Shown: piece after piece, positions 1-12,945 of the stretch
Position numbering within the stretch: position 1 is the first letter of the stretch
How the letters are laid out: the number at the start of each line of letters is the position of its first letter
Assembly: GCA_963678675.1 (NCBI GenBank)
Contig: OY783194.1
Coordinates: 23,290,278 to 23,354,277 of the forward strand
Reading direction: 5' to 3'
From: Xiphydria camelus
Lineage: Eukaryota; Arthropoda; Insecta; Hymenoptera; Xiphydriidae
DNA length: 64,000 nucleotides
Position numbers and translations under genes: made by a program
Notes under the pieces: generated by a model
Databases searched by the model: none
Seen by the model: the letters and a program-made list of their open reading frames with translations, nothing else
What the model was told of the DNA's origin: nothing

Positions 1-1148
1 TTCATCCACGACCTTTCTAGGTACAGTGAAATTTGATCTATAACTATAGTATGTACATACATATAGTACCATCACTTTGAACATATATAATGCAACCCTT
101 TCCTCTTTTCCTTTCCCCCGTTCCCGTCTCTTATGAATTCCGTTAAACTTTCGTCCCCTGACGCGACTTCAAATCAAGTCGATTGCCTGTACGAACCTCT
201 CGAGCGAAGGCAATAGATTTTTAGCTCTGATTTTTTATTCAGGCAATGAGGAAGATTAATCCTTCCCAGCGAGAGAAATGTCGCAGGGGGAGGGGGGAGG
301 GGGGGGAGTTGTCAGGCCGGAACAATCGCTTCCGCAAAGTCAAGAGATTCAATTACAGTGAATATGCGAGCAAAAGAGAAGGGAAGATCTGGCGAAGTGG
401 GAACAGCCAGATTAATTCGTCATTTTCAGCGGTGACGTCCCGTCGTGATTTGGCCTGAACAAAATGTAGGATTTCTGTTCAACATTTTATATTGCGTAAT
501 AATATTCGTAAATATCGTTACGAGTATCCATTACTATTCTTGATTTTCGAATGGTAGTCGCGTTCATATTTATTCATTTGCTGGTGCTTCGCAAAATTTG
601 TGAGCATTCCATTCAACAAAACGGGTGACTTTCTGATACAGGATGATTTTTTATGTATTTCCGCAATTTCATAAACGTATTTATGAAAGAAAGAGAAGAA
701 GAAATTCGTATAATCATGCGTCTGAAAACATTTGCTTAATGAGTTATTTCAATTTTTTTTTGTAAAAGATGAAATCAGCGTTTTCTCTTTTTTGATCGAA
801 TTCTTGGTATTCTCTTCTTTTATAATTCAAATTTATGTACGAAGAGTTATGTAATATATGGTTAAATATTTGCATGAAAATATAAATTTTAAAGACGAAG
901 GGAAAATAAGAAAATTCTTAAAACGAGTAGTTTTTTCAAGTAATATCTGCTATCCTGTATTTCTAGAAAGTGTTTAAGTAGTAATAGTTTAAGAGATACG
1001 GACAAATGAAATTAGTGTTATCAATTTAAATTAAAAAATATCTACCTTTTGTTGTGGAGCAGTAAAATAATGAAGCTGTCTTAAGTCGAACTTTTGAAGA
1101 AACGTATTTTGAAAGCGTGTTCTCCTCGACTTCTCATTATACTTCTCT

Positions 1149-1250
1149 GTATAAAAATGCAGTAAAAGTTGAAAAGCAGTTGTAAAATTCAAATAGTAAT
1201 TATGAATTTACACAGGTATTGTCTTTCTGAATTTTGTGGCTGAAATTAGG
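1149..1250. repeat. Dispersed repeat, first of a direct pair
   Basis: About 100 bp (TATAAAAATGCAGTAAA, then AAAGCA-TTGTAAAA and AATTACGAATTTACA-like segments) recurs at 3755-3850 in the same orientation with moderate divergence. It is probably an old interspersed repeat. No ends or coding capacity are visible. Confidence 0.5.
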
Positions 1251-2750
1251 CTGCAGTGAAAGGAACTGGAAGTTCTTGTTCAGATAAATATACTTCTTTC
1301 AGTTTATATGATGGGTTTACATGGATATAAGTGCAATCGAAATTTAAAACAACGTTTTCTGAAAAAGAATTTAAGACAGATTAATTGAATGTGACACTAG
1401 TTTTATTTTTGAAAAATTACTTTCCAAGAAAAATACTCCTACAGATATTATTTTTAAAAATAACAATATATCCAAGTAAAACTGCAGGTGGTTCAATGAT
1501 GTTTGGTCGATTTCAAAAGTAATTAAAAATGAAATTTAGAAAAACGTAAATGGCATAAATGTTACGAAATCATAATATATTATGTCCTTAATGTGTGATT
1601 ATGTTTATTAATGTGAATTTGTCTGCGCGTGTAATTATTTATTCACATTAAAAACGTGTTTCTTAACTACTGGAAAGTTTTGATTTGACTTAGTTTTTAG
1701 ACAGTATTAATCCTTAGTTATAATTTTCACGAATATTCTGATAAAATTGTAACCCTCTCTTTCTTGCAGAGTTCTACAAAAATATGTACAGCACATAATT
1801 ACATAACTTTATAGACCTTATAAGGTATTATAAAATTTTATCGAAATATAGCGTAGGTACTTATCTAAACGAAAGAGAAATAAATTTTGAAAATTGCAGG
1901 TTAGACTAAAACTTTAACGATTAATTTTTCGGTGGCTGTATGGTGAATATAATAATTTGGAGATTTCGCATAAATATACATGGAATTATATTAACGTCAA
2001 CAATTTTTTTCTTTTCATTAAGTTCCTAATTTTCAAGTATATGTGTAGGTGACACCGATATTAATTGTCACAGGGGTAAATAGTCGCAGATTTCATTTTA
2101 TAAAAACTTGAATAACTACACGCTAGCAACATTTACCCAGTGATTAGTCAGTTAATGAACAATCATGCCACGTAGACTTATGCACATGCGAGTCGGTATG
2201 TTTCGTCAGCTGGTGAAAGGAGTTTCTTGTTCGGTGAAAGTAAAATTCTGCTCTCCTGATTGTCTTCGTATTTTGCTGGTATATTATTTTTGCAAGGTAA
2301 AAATATTTATATAATTTTATAGCTTTTAGTATGGATAATAGGTGCATTATAAATAGAGCTTACGTTGTTATGATTATCTTCGTCATAGTTAGTCACAGGG
2401 TAACTTTTGTTTAAAACGTCATTTGGGGTTAGTTGTCACATTCTTTGTGGGGCACGTTGTCACTGTAAAAATTAGTCTCATGTGGAATGCACAAATGGAA
2501 GTTTATTTATGTGTATCATAACTGTGACAGATGACGATATGTAGATAATAGGCAATATTTAGTGTTTCTCGTAATGTACTTTTACTTCTATTTTATTTTT
2601 TTTAGTTGTAGAATTAACATACATTTTGATTTTATTTTTAAGTTTATTTGGTATGCTATTAAGCACTGACGGTAAATACTAATTTAAATGAAAAATTAAT
2701 ATCTTTAATTTTCTGCATTTCTTTAACTTGTGACAACTTACATCCACCCG
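1251..2750. other. AT-rich intronic sequence with one old repeat
   Basis: No gene is visible. Part of it (about 1490-1790) resembles 35160-35400. Both share, in order, TTCAATGATGTTTG-like, AATGGCATAAA, TTTTTAGA-AGTA and GAATATT-TGATAAAAT-TAAC segments, followed by AGTTCTAC-AAAATAT. This suggests two diverged copies of one family. The remainder shows nothing I can name. Confidence 0.45.
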
Positions 2751-2751
2751 T

Positions 2752-2866
2752 TTAGTGGTGTTGGACGGTTCCCATCTTATATAGGAACCGCGCTCGTGTT
2801 CGACACTAGCGAGAGCCGAGAGGTGGCGGCGCCATCTGGTGCTAGGCCGCCACAACATGAATAAAT
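2752..2866 (+). repeat. LTR-family fragment with a TATA box
   Basis: The block contains CTTATATAGG, then CACTAGCGAGAGCCGAGAG, GCGCCATCTGG and GGCCGCCACA. The same ordered motifs occur in the LTR copies ending at 41884 (plus), starting at 4442 (minus) and at 56157-56275 (plus). The conserved TATA followed by the GAGAGCCGAGAG block suggests the promoter and R region of an LTR retrotransposon. No boundaries or duplication could be defined for this copy. Confidence 0.5.
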
Positions 2867-4441
2867 TTTGCGAAATAATTTTATCTTTTAATTATTTACA
2901 AAATACATAATTAAGTTTGTATGATTTTCTTGTTCGGACTACCTGAAGACGAACATTTGAGAAAAAATCAACTCAAAATTAACATTTCCTTCATTTCGAC
3001 GATGTCCCGTAGAAATCATCCGAGAACTTTTGCCTCTTTTTATCGGGTTACAAATATTTCGATCGTTTCACCCTTTGAAATCGGTGCGCCCTTTCGACAA
3101 GTCTTTCTATAAAATGGCAAATGGAAACCAGCCGGAGTACGGGCGACGCCCTTTGTGCCGCCGCCCGCGGATATAATCAACGCGCAGCTAAAAAAGCGTC
3201 GCGATTTGTCCCAATCCGTCTGAACAATCCCGGCAATCTGCGTTATGCGACGGGAGCGCCGATAGACGAGGGATTGGCTTCCGTGGAAAACGGGGGGGGG
3301 GTCCCGTCGTACCCGCGTTTGAGGCATTTATCCGTGTAAATTTCTTAATCTCAACTTTGCCTTCTCTATCCGTCAAGATTTTCCAACGGTGCTCATTTAC
3401 ATCTCGTTTTTTTTCTGGTTGATTTAAAAATTCAACGACGGTTATTTTTCTTCTTATCTGTGCGAGTAGACCTTCGGGTTCGTAATAGTGCAGAATGTCA
3501 TTACTGCAGGTATGAATGAAAAATCACGATAAATATTGAAATCTCGTAATAAAGTATCGTAAACTGACAATACATATGGTAAATTTGCCATTGTTTTTAA
3601 ATTGCATAATTCGTTTTGTAAAAATGTACTTTTGTACTGTCGTCATATTGTTAATTTAAACAAAACTAACAGTGCATGCACTATTAGAAGTGTTCGTAAT
3701 TTCGGAATATATGTCGTCTTAGAAGTGTTTGTGAATTCACAGTACGATTACAATATAAAAATGCAGTAAATATTCAAAAGCAATTGTAAAACTCAAAAAA
3801 TAATTACGAATTTACAAAATATTTCTGCGGTTTTACGATATATATTGTGATTTTACAATATTTATTGGTATTTTACTATTTACTTTTCTATTTATAATAT
3901 AAAAACAAAGTCGGGTTAGTTACACTATTTATAACTAAAAAACGGCTGGACAGATTTTTATGACCTTTAATTCTTGGATTTGTCTCCGCCACGAATAGCA
4001 GAATAAGTATTATAACATCTGAAAAATGTAGGAAAAAAAATGTATCAAGAAATTAATTTTTCTAGAGAAGTTTCCTCACGTATTGGAAAGTAAGAAACTC
4101 AAAAAAAATTTGAATCAGTATAGTATATCACAAGGTGCTTCAATGAAGGGAATCGACCCGAGTGCAATCCATCCAGCAAATAGTTTAACAGATAGTAGTG
4201 CAATAATGCTACGCGAATCATTTCGATTCGTTTCAATAAAGCAACTGCCTTGCTGCAAAGTGAATTAAATTAATTGAAATGTAATTAAAATACATTTCGT
4301 TTTTAAGGAAACACAACATTTATTGATTCCGAGGCGGTACGAAGTTCGCCAGGTCAGCTAGTTTATAATATAATACTATATATTTTACTATTTTTTATCC
4401 CACATTTGCGTTGGAAAAAACTTCCAATACATTTGTGAATT
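2867..4441. other. Intronic sequence without a recognisable gene
   Basis: Contains the second copy (3755-3850) of the 1149-1250 repeat and a GC-richer patch at 3120-3310 with a run of eight G residues. The open frames there overlap on both strands and lack domain content. Nothing else stands out. Confidence 0.5.
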
Positions 4442-6405
4442 TGTGGCGACCCGCCACGCTACGGCGGCCTGCCGCCAGATGGCGCCGACCTTCGACTCGC
4501 GGCTCTCGGCCCACGGCTCTCGGCTTCTCGTTAGTGGTCCAACAACGGGCAAGTTACTATATAAGACCGCAACTGCCCGTCTCTCACGGAGAACCACAAG
4601 AGCGTCTAAAGGCGCGTATACATCTGCGAGCTGAGCGTGAGCTGAGCGTGAGCCGAGCGGCTCACGAGTCACTCGTGAGCTGCGCGTGAGCCGTCCATTT
4701 AAATGAATGCTTCCAAGGAATTTCCAACGACCAGCCAGATACATTTGCGAGTCGAGCGGCTCGCGCTCGCTTGACTGGGACGTGGTTTAGAGCGCTGAAC
4801 TAACGACTTTGAGCCACTCGTGAGTCGCTCACTGCGATCCGCCTCCCGTGGCTCACTGTGAGCGGCTCACGAGTCACTCATGGTGATCCGTCTCCTGTCG
4901 GTTTTTCTGGTGAACGCAAAGGCCGAAATTTTTATATTCATTTGACACTGAAGACAATGCTAATTTTGCTACTTCAAATTGTTGCAGTGCCTTAATAATT
5001 TTCTTCCTTATGAGACGAATGAAAATAATTACCGAATTTTTAAAACATTATTTAACAGATCTATGAAGTAGTCCTATACTTTTTGCAACTATTATGATGA
5101 TGGAGTTACCAAAATGGGTTCGATTTGGTGCTTCGCCAAATATTGTAATTGTCGATGTGAACAACCTAATTATCACTGTAGATTTGAATACTTTGCTATC
5201 ATTCGAAAGCTAGTTAATGACAGTATATACATAGCAGAAGTTGATAATTTTAGATACAACAGCTCCGGCTTTTTCCACAAATGTCATCAAATAAATAATG
5301 TAAAGGCCATCCCAATTAGCAGTCTTATTACACCTTGTATATACATGTAAGGAAAGTATCCTAAGTCTATTTGAATCTAGCGCTTAAATCGAGTCGGTAA
5401 GTCAGACCTCCTATGGAAACAGACAACCGAATTACACAAGGGACACGTGGTGTGAGAAAAGACGATGTAAGCTACGAAGCAAACATGTCACAAGAAGTCA
5501 AAGTGAAGAATTAAGAAGAATTAAGAACCTAAGACTAAACGATAGTTGTCAAGAAACAACAGGGTGAATAACGACATTGAATGTTGTTTCTTTGTTTACA
5601 GGTAGGATTAATTAGTTTAAGTTATTAGACTGGTTTTGTTTGTACGGAATCAATTAGTTTAGGTTAGGTTAGGCTAAGGTTTTATTTGTATAAAATAGAA
5701 AAAACTTTGTTTACAGAGAAACAATTCGTGTATTGTTCCCCAACCCTTATATACATTAATCTCAATAATGAATTATATGTGGTTTATCATATTAACATTA
5801 AGGAATTAGAATAAATAATGTAATATATAAATATTGTTTTCTACTGTTCTATGTAGTTTTCATTTTTATTCTATTATTTTCTTGAAAATTGTAATGTACA
5901 AAAAACTATGATACTTCAATTCACCTTATATTATTTATTGAAGGGGTTTTTTCTCTTAAAAATTTTGATGAAATACATTTTCCTCTTTTATAATGCACAT
6001 GCAAGTATTAAATTCATTGACTTCTATTGTGAGAACGCAGGTGAACGACGTAAAGATAACGTACTTTTTTAATGTTGGTGTATTTGAGAAAAGTTATTAC
6101 AAAAATCAATCCTTGTCACCTCTTCAATAAACTTATTTAATATTATCTGAAGATGTTAGGTTTAAGTATTCTTTCACACGTCGCCCTAGTCTACAGGTCT
6201 GGATTGCGAGGGGTCAAGTCACAGTATCTGTGTTTTAACAGAGATCCTTCGAATAAGCGTTAGTCTCAAGTGGGAAGCATTAATTTCAACAAGTGGCTCA
6301 TGAGCGACTCGTGAGCGACTCGTGAGTCGCTCGGCGCCGCTCAGCTCACGCTCAGCTCGCAGATGTATACGCACCTTTAGATAGCGACCACATCTTTTCG
6401 CCACA
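4442..6405 (-). mobile_element. LTR retrotransposon solo LTR (minus), interrupted by a TIR element, AATT target duplication
   Basis: The copy begins TGTGGCGA and ends TCGCCACA, the inverted short termini expected of an LTR. It is flanked on both sides by AATT (4438-4441 and 6406-6409), a 4-bp duplication typical of LTR elements. Read on the minus strand, its 3' part matches the plus-strand LTR at 41500-41884: the GAGAGACGGGCAGTTG block, a TATATAG box, the GAGAGCCG block, CCATCTGGCGGCAGGCCGCC, and the CGCCAC end. About 1.77 kb of unrelated sequence with its own TIRs splits it at 4607-6379, and only some 25 bp of the 5' end survives on the far side. No internal retrotransposon genes remain. Confidence 0.7.
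4610..6376. mobile_element. 1.77-kb non-autonomous TIR element inserted in the LTR
   Basis: Both ends carry AGG(C/T)GCGTATACATCTGCGA followed by GCTGAGCGTGAGC, inverted, with about 55 bp of good match (4610-4667 and 6319-6376). The ends are followed by GAGC/GCTC-rich palindromic subterminal sequence. The immediate flanks are TAA on the left and TTA on the right, so a clean direct duplication is not proven. The interior (about 4911-6290) is AT-rich with no recognisable protein. An open frame of 78 codons at 5114-5350 is probably chance. Confidence 0.6.
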
Positions 6406-6470
6406 AATTTGTTATAAAATGATTTGAATTTATGGCTTTCCATGTACATACATATTTTGTAGAACTGCAG

Positions 6471-7385
6471 TACCGTAGAATGGGGTGAATAGGATCACGT
6501 TTGAACTTTGAAATTGTGTAACTTACTAAGTAATAGACATGGAATTTTGTTATTTACATCAAAACATCAGTTTACACCTGACTTATTGAATTCCGATGCA
6601 AATTTCGTCATATCGAGTGGCTTGCCATATATATATTTTTTAATTCTCTGATCCTATTCACCTGCCATTGGGGTGAATAGGATCAGAGAATAAACAATAT
6701 GGCAAGCCACTCGATAGACGAAAATTGCATTGGAAATCAATAGCTCAGGTGTAAACTGATGTTTTGATATAAATAACAAAATTCTATGTCTATTACTTAG
6801 GAAGTTACACAATTGGGGTGAATAGGATCAGCCATGCTTTTCAAATGTATAATCGTATTCCCCTTCCTTTGGGGTCAGTAGAATCATAAAGTTTTTTAGC
6901 CTCTTGTATTTTATCTAGATTATGTTTCTTATAATGTTTTTTCGCTACTCTTTAGGTGTATAATTTCTAGGCATTTTTACGTATTGATCCTATTCACCCA
7001 AAAAAAGCTAAAAACACGCAGCGAATTACAAATATTTTTTCACATTGTTGTAGCATAAAAATTAACTAAAACTATTTCGTGTGCTTTTATTATTAACCAG
7101 TTGGAGTCACTGACAATAATTACTTTGAGTATAGGCCTCTTAAGTTTGGAGTTTCAGAGAAAGTTTTTGCAGCTTCAAAAACAGCTGTTTAACAACGTTT
7201 TTAAGTTATGTATTGGTTTACAATCCTACCAACTGCTGGTAACAAAATACTGCCAATCTTTATTGTGACTATAATATACGAAACCAATCAAGACCAAATA
7301 GGAAGGTTTTGGTGACTTATTTAGGTTTTGTGATTTTTGTAAACACATTCCCACTTCTTGATCCTATTCACCCCGTTCTACGGTA
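6471..7385. mobile_element. TA-flanked TIR element with multiple GGGGTGAATAGGATCA boxes
   Basis: The termini TACCGTAGAA(T/C)GGGGTGAATAGG are inverted at the two ends, with TA as likely target duplication, as in Tc1/mariner-type MITEs. The 16-mer GGGGTGAATAGGATCA or its complement occurs near 6482, 6652, 6671, 6814, 6986 and 7359. The left half is itself a palindrome (about 6484-6815) folded at CACCTGCCATTGGGGTG. This suggests either a dimeric element or subterminal transposase-binding sites. No coding sequence is visible. Confidence 0.68.
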
Positions 7386-9235
7386 TTCAAAGCGATATTT
7401 TTGTGTAGAATTCGCCGAAACTCGTTTTATTCTGGAAGATTGCAGCTCACAAAGAATACTTTTTCCGTGGAAGTTTCATAAAACTTACTTCGATAGAATC
7501 GATCCTTTCCATGATAAGTTTCTGCGATAAAAAATCGTCATTTTCCCAGAGGGTACCCTCTTGACCACTTTAGTTGGGTTCCTGGCAACTACCATTAATC
7601 GCGGTAAGCGGGCCAAGCAACTTTCCCCAAGGGTAAACCTAACTCTCCCTCATTCTTCCACGTACACTTCCAATGCGTATACTGTAGTTTTAAATTTATT
7701 CACAGTTTTGAACGAAGTGGCTTTTGTGTGTGTGCGAGTAATTAAATCAATTTTTACAATAATTCTGTTTCGAAACTCGTTAATATTTTACGCATTTTGC
7801 ATTTTACAAATTTTTTTGTATTAAACCATGTAAGTTTATTCATTATTTTTCTTCATCTTCCGCTACAAATATACTCTCGCTTCGTTTTCGCGCTCTCTAC
7901 AGATTTACGTCGGCAATTACGCCGTTTTCTATATATTAGGGGATTGCATTGAAAGACGCTGTTTTTTTTTGTTTCGAAACATTATGTCGTAATAAAATGT
8001 GTGAATAGCTCAATCGAAGTAGTGTAAAAGTAGACATCGAAAAAACAACTTGTTGCGTTCTATTTTCTTTGGTTACAGACATAGACTTATATTAACAAAA
8101 AATGGCAGTTTAATGACTGAATCTTAATGAGAAATATCCATAATTTTCAGTGATTCAAGAAGTATTAGTCGCTGCGCACGACATAAGTAGTTAGAGCCAT
8201 CTACAGGAGAACAGCTGCTTTCGATGCGACCTTCTAATAGATTGGATGAAAAATTCGGTCCTGAAATAAAATTGAAATTTAAATATGAGGAAACCGTAAA
8301 GAATTATGAATTATAAATTTGTAGCAGCTAGCAATGGAATAATATGTAATCGAAAACTACTCGGGGTCATTTTATACCATATTTCAAATATTTTCATTCC
8401 CCTCAAAATTTTACATTAACATCCATAAGCCATTGTTCTAAATTACTATATAAAGTAAGCGATTTTTTAAATCGTCTCGACTGATATTAGCTCAAAAACT
8501 GAGATCCATTCTCTCGATTATTACAAAATTGTAACGATATCAAAATATTCCTTTATATTTAAATTTAAATTTACTTCTTGAAAATGCATGATTATTTATG
8601 CATGATTAAGTGGAGATCTTCACGATCGCACTTTAAAATACTGTTGCGCACTATATTGTACATCATTTACATTCGGTGTTGTAGAAAACTTTCGGTTTTA
8701 CCGAAATTAAAGGACGATCAATCATCCTCGGTTAGGGAAAGCCAGCCTAGATCGTATATTATTTCGTCATGTTAATAGTCATTTGACGATTAAACAAGAC
8801 GTGGTAACCGCCTGACAGCGGCGCCGCTGTGTCGCGTCGAGACATCATATGCTGGTTATTTTGTCCTGTTGTAAACATGGCGCCAATATTAAGGAAGACT
8901 AGATAAGAGGCGTAGACTGCATAAGAAAAATAGGCACTTTTCTGGTAATGTCCAAAAATTAACGCAATAATTTACACTGAAAGAAAAATTCCTCGTTTGC
9001 AAATAAACGTCTTTCAACGACCTTTAATAATATCTGTTTAATTCAAACGAACATTGATTTGGTTAACTTCTTATTTTATTTGTCGAAATAATTTTCGTTT
9101 CAATCATGTCAATATTGATTTAAACATAATAAATTATCTATTGCCATACCTATATTATTAATTTTACCATTTGTGGTTGTTTCAAAGAATCTTTCATTTA
9201 TTTTAAGGGAATTCTCCCTCGATATACCACTTCCC
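7386..9235. other. Intronic sequence without a recognisable feature
   Basis: Short open frames at 7561-7824 and 8578-8775 lack domains, and their composition matches the surrounding AT-rich DNA. A small GC-rich patch near 8805-8885 contains GCGGCGCCGC. I see no gene, RNA or element edges. Confidence 0.45.
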
Positions 9236-10136
9236 GTGTGGAAATCTGCCCAAGTTGGCCCAATCAGTAATTGGGCGCCAATTAGGCCCCAATTGGACGG
9301 CCCAATTTGAATAAAATATAATAAATCGAAAGATACAATTGTTTGTTTTATTTATGTACCGGAAGTAAAAATAAATCTGGACATTTAGAACTTATTCCGA
9401 ACTTTTAGTGACTGGAATTTGGGTCAGGTGATACGATGTAGTATTAGCGTTTAGTTGGGGCTACGTTGGGCAGCCCAATCAGGCCCCAACTAAGGTACCT
9501 AATCACTACCCTAGCAAGAAATATTGTATAATTTTTATGTTTTAATGTTGATAGCATCGCCCCAAAAACTTTACTAACTTTATTATGATGACTGGTAATA
9601 AATATATAATATATTTCATTTTCTCTTTGATAATTGCGTTTTTAATAATCTTTACAGCATTTTTCAAATTGAGTGGAGTAAGATACATATAATGATAAAT
9701 TGGCCATTTCTATTACAGAATAAATAAAATTGAAATCTATTCCGAACTTTTAGTGACTGAAATTTGGGTCAGGTGATACGATATAGTATTAGCGTTTAGT
9801 TGGTACCTAATCACTTAGTCCAAGGCACTTATCCATTTTTACCTATGCCGCAAACAAATTGACGAGGGTAGTGTGATTTTTTAGTGTGAAAAGCCTTTTT
9901 TATTTTATTATTATTATTATTTTTTTCGACAAAATGATCTTAATAAAAGTTGTAGATAATAACATTCTAATCTTTGCTTTATGACTTTTTTTTCTAGCTA
10001 TTTTAGTTTAGGCGCTACGGCTATTTTTGTGTTTAGAAATTCGCAAGGGCCGTCCCGGGAAAAGAGTACGGCCCTGGAGAGAGGCTGAAAACGTCCCCTT
10101 TTTTCGGGACGACCCTGACGAATAGTGGTGAATGTG

Positions 10137-12238
10137 AAGGTGCCGGTAAACACGCGGGGTTCGGCGAGTCCCGAGCAATGCTCGCCGATGTCAACGAGGC
10201 TTTAAGGTCGAGCCCGAACATTCGGATTTTGGCGAATACCGAGCGACCGCTCAGTGACCACCGAGGGACAGCTCTACCCGGCGAAGACCGAGTAGTCTGA
10301 ACTCGGAAGGTCGGTTCTTACCTGAGGCTTATAAATAAATGCAAACTTCTTCAATGTTCTTAAAATGCATGTGAGTTTGGGAGTTATTTGCAAAAGTCGA
10401 GAGAGCATCCTGAACGAATACTTCGGATGCAGCGTTTACACAGTGCTTCTTTAGTTATAACTGAACGTTATTCCCATACGCATCGATGTAATATTACAAG
10501 TACATTTTTTCAACTTTTATAATAGCAGTGTTCCATCGCACCTTAAGCGGACGTCTATATCGGTTCTTACCGTTCATTATTATCGCGATAATTAAATTTA
10601 GAGTTAATCCCGCCATCCGTCGCAATGGCGAGACGAGTGGTATGTTTCGATGAATCTAGGCTGTTATTGAGCTTGCAGCCCCGTCAATCTTTCCTTGAAG
10701 AGGATTATAATTATCAAACCGGTTGTCGGCTGAGAATAATCTTCTGGGTACTAAAAGTGAAAGAGTTGAAAAATCAGAGAAAAATTGCATCGATCAAAAA
10801 AAAACTTTTTTAAATAATTTTATTTGCAATTGATTTAAACAAATGACGTATTTTCATAGCTGGCCACTTTTTAAAAATCTGAAAAAAAGCAAGCATATAC
10901 TTTGATATCCTCTCTTTAACGACAAATAAACAAAAATAACGACACTTTAAAATTGACGACACAAAAATTAATTGAAGTTGACGCCGCGTCGGCCTCGCCG
11001 CGTCGGCCCCACCGCTAGCGTGTTGCCAAGCCAGTCGAACCCACCGACCGTTGGCTGGTGGCGGGGCCGACGTGCCAATTCCGACGCGGCGTCAACTTCA
11101 ATTAATTTTTGTGTCGTCAATTTTAAAGTGTCGTTATTTTTGTTTGTTTGTCGTTAAGGAGAGGATATCAAAGTATATGCTTGCTTTTTTTCAGATTTTT
11201 AAAAAGTGGCCAGCTATGAAAATACGTCATTTGTTTAAATCAAGTGCAAATAAAATTATTAACAAATTTTTCTTTTGGTCGATGCAATTTTTCTCTGGTT
11301 TTTCAACTCTTTCACTTTTAGTATCCAAAAGATTATTCTCAGCCGACAACCGGTTTGATAATTATAATTTAATGAAAAAAAAGCAGCGTTATTTTTCAAG
11401 TGGCTGTAAAACCAACAATTTTCAAAATTTTGAAAAATTTTTCGAGATACGGTTAAACATCGACAAAGACTACAATATATCCAAATTTGAGCAAAATCCG
11501 AAATGTTACTCCAAAAAGTGTCCGATTTGGTATGGAATGACCCGCACTGCATATGATCGAAAGGAACGAAACTGAAGAAAATTGTTATATCAAGTCCTTC
11601 AACCAAAATCCCGGCCGACTGCAAAGATTTTTTTTCTTCTCAAAACAAACTGCAACCTGTTCAATTTCTCTGCACGTATGCTCCAACTTTTTAAAAAATC
11701 AATGCTGTATCATCAATAGCAGTATCTATTTGAATGGGTATTGCGAGAAACGGTTCATTACCATTCGTCCGACTCGGGAAAGGTGGGGGACTGCGAACTC
11801 ATTAGTAGTCTAGATTCGCGGATACAGACCGCCTGCCTTGTTATTGTGACCGACGGTGGGATTAACTCTAAATTGGCGATTATAATGAAGTGGGGTGTGT
11901 TTACGACTGCTCGTCTCCTTTGATGTGCCACGAAAGACCGACAAACTACGGGAACGGCGAATACTTGGACGAGCACGACATTCGGCCATCGGCGAGTAGC
12001 GAGCAACCCGTGTACACACTCGGGATTCGCCGAGCAGTCGCTCGGTGTTCGCCGAGTACCGAGTGTCTACCCACCCTGTTTGATAACGGGAACCAAGCGA
12101 ACAATACATTTGGCCATCGGCAAACAGCGAGCAACCCGTGTACACACGCGGCATTCGCCGAGCTTTCGCTTAAAGCCTCGTTGACATCGGCGAGCATTGC
12201 TCGGGACTCGCCGAACCCCGCGTGTTTACCGGCACCTT
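10137..12238. mobile_element. 2.1-kb element with perfect 70-bp terminal inverted repeats
   Basis: Positions 10137-10206 and 12169-12238 are exact reverse complements, starting AAGGTGCCGGTAAACACGCG and containing GGCGAGTCCCGAGCAATGCT. The subterminal DNA repeats CGGCGA-TACCGAGCG motifs at both ends (10235-10300 and 11960-12070). The perfect TIR match suggests recent activity. No target duplication is evident, and the interior is mostly a long inverted repeat. Short open frames across it change frame between arms and encode nothing recognisable. Confidence 0.68.
10704..11368. repeat. Very long inverted repeat, about 310 bp per arm
   Basis: The left arm (about 10704-11015) and right arm (about 11058-11368) are reverse complements at roughly 96% identity by eye, meeting at a short GC-rich centre around 11040. 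Any transcript crossing it would fold into a long double-stranded hairpin. Arms start ATTATAATTATCAAACCGG and end near GAAGTTGACGCCGCGTCGG. Open frames inside (for example 11051-11575) are by-products of the palindrome. Confidence 0.85.
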
Positions 12239-12945
12239 GACAGACGCTCCGTGTAGTTTGCTAATCGTTTGTATTTTTTTTTAATAATCGTGAATCGTGA
12301 TAGTGAACGGATGCAGTGCTACTTTTCTCTGGATGCCTGTACATAAAGAGCAGGAAAGGAGACGGCAGCATCTCAGAATAATTGCCATCAGATAAGTTAC
12401 TTTCTATCTGACCATTCTAACCTCACTTTGATTGCCTATGAAGGACATACTTATATCTTTGTGGATATTCTATTTTTTGTTTTCAGCGTCATGCGAGCAC
12501 GGGACGAGTCAATGGTTTTTCTTCTCCATCAACAAGCCGTGGCAGAAAAATAGGAGATGCAATTGAATAACTAAGGAAACTATGAAAAACTAAGGAAACC
12601 CGCGCGTATGATTTGTATCAATCATTGTTCCGCTTGAATACGTTTATATTTTACTTTTGTACATTTTATGAGAAAATATAAAATCTTATTAATTATTATT
12701 AATCTCATTATTCATTATTAATCTTATTATTCATTAAAAGTAACATTTCAGGTTGATTGGGCATAAATAGGGTTGCCCCCAATTGGAGCCCAATTGGGCG
12801 GCCCAAATTGGGCATAGGTTGGGCGGAGCGTTACAAGCCTAACGAAAGCCCAATTGGGCACTGATTGGGCTGCCCAATTGGCGCTCAACTAGTAATTGGG
12901 CAGCCCAATTGGGCCCCAATTGGGGCCCAATGAACATTTCCACAC

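Larger units (their letters stand above)
9236..12945. mobile_element. Large composite element with GTGTGGAAAT termini and TTGGGCC subterminal repeats
   Basis: The left end reads GTGTGGAAATCTGCCCA and the right end, inverted, GTGTGGAAATGTTCATTGGG. Both are followed by arrays of TTGGGC/GCCCAATT palindromes (9250-9305 and 12750-12930). Within the left part, 9387-9462 is directly duplicated at 9735-9805. The interior holds a second element with perfect 70-bp TIRs, which itself contains a very long inverted repeat. No target duplication could be established for the outer element, and no transposase frame was found. Confidence 0.55.

Noticed and set aside
11051..11575. 174-codon open frame on the plus strand
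   Set aside because: It lies in the right arm of the giant inverted repeat and shows no domain. The matching frame on the other strand shows it is a palindrome artefact.
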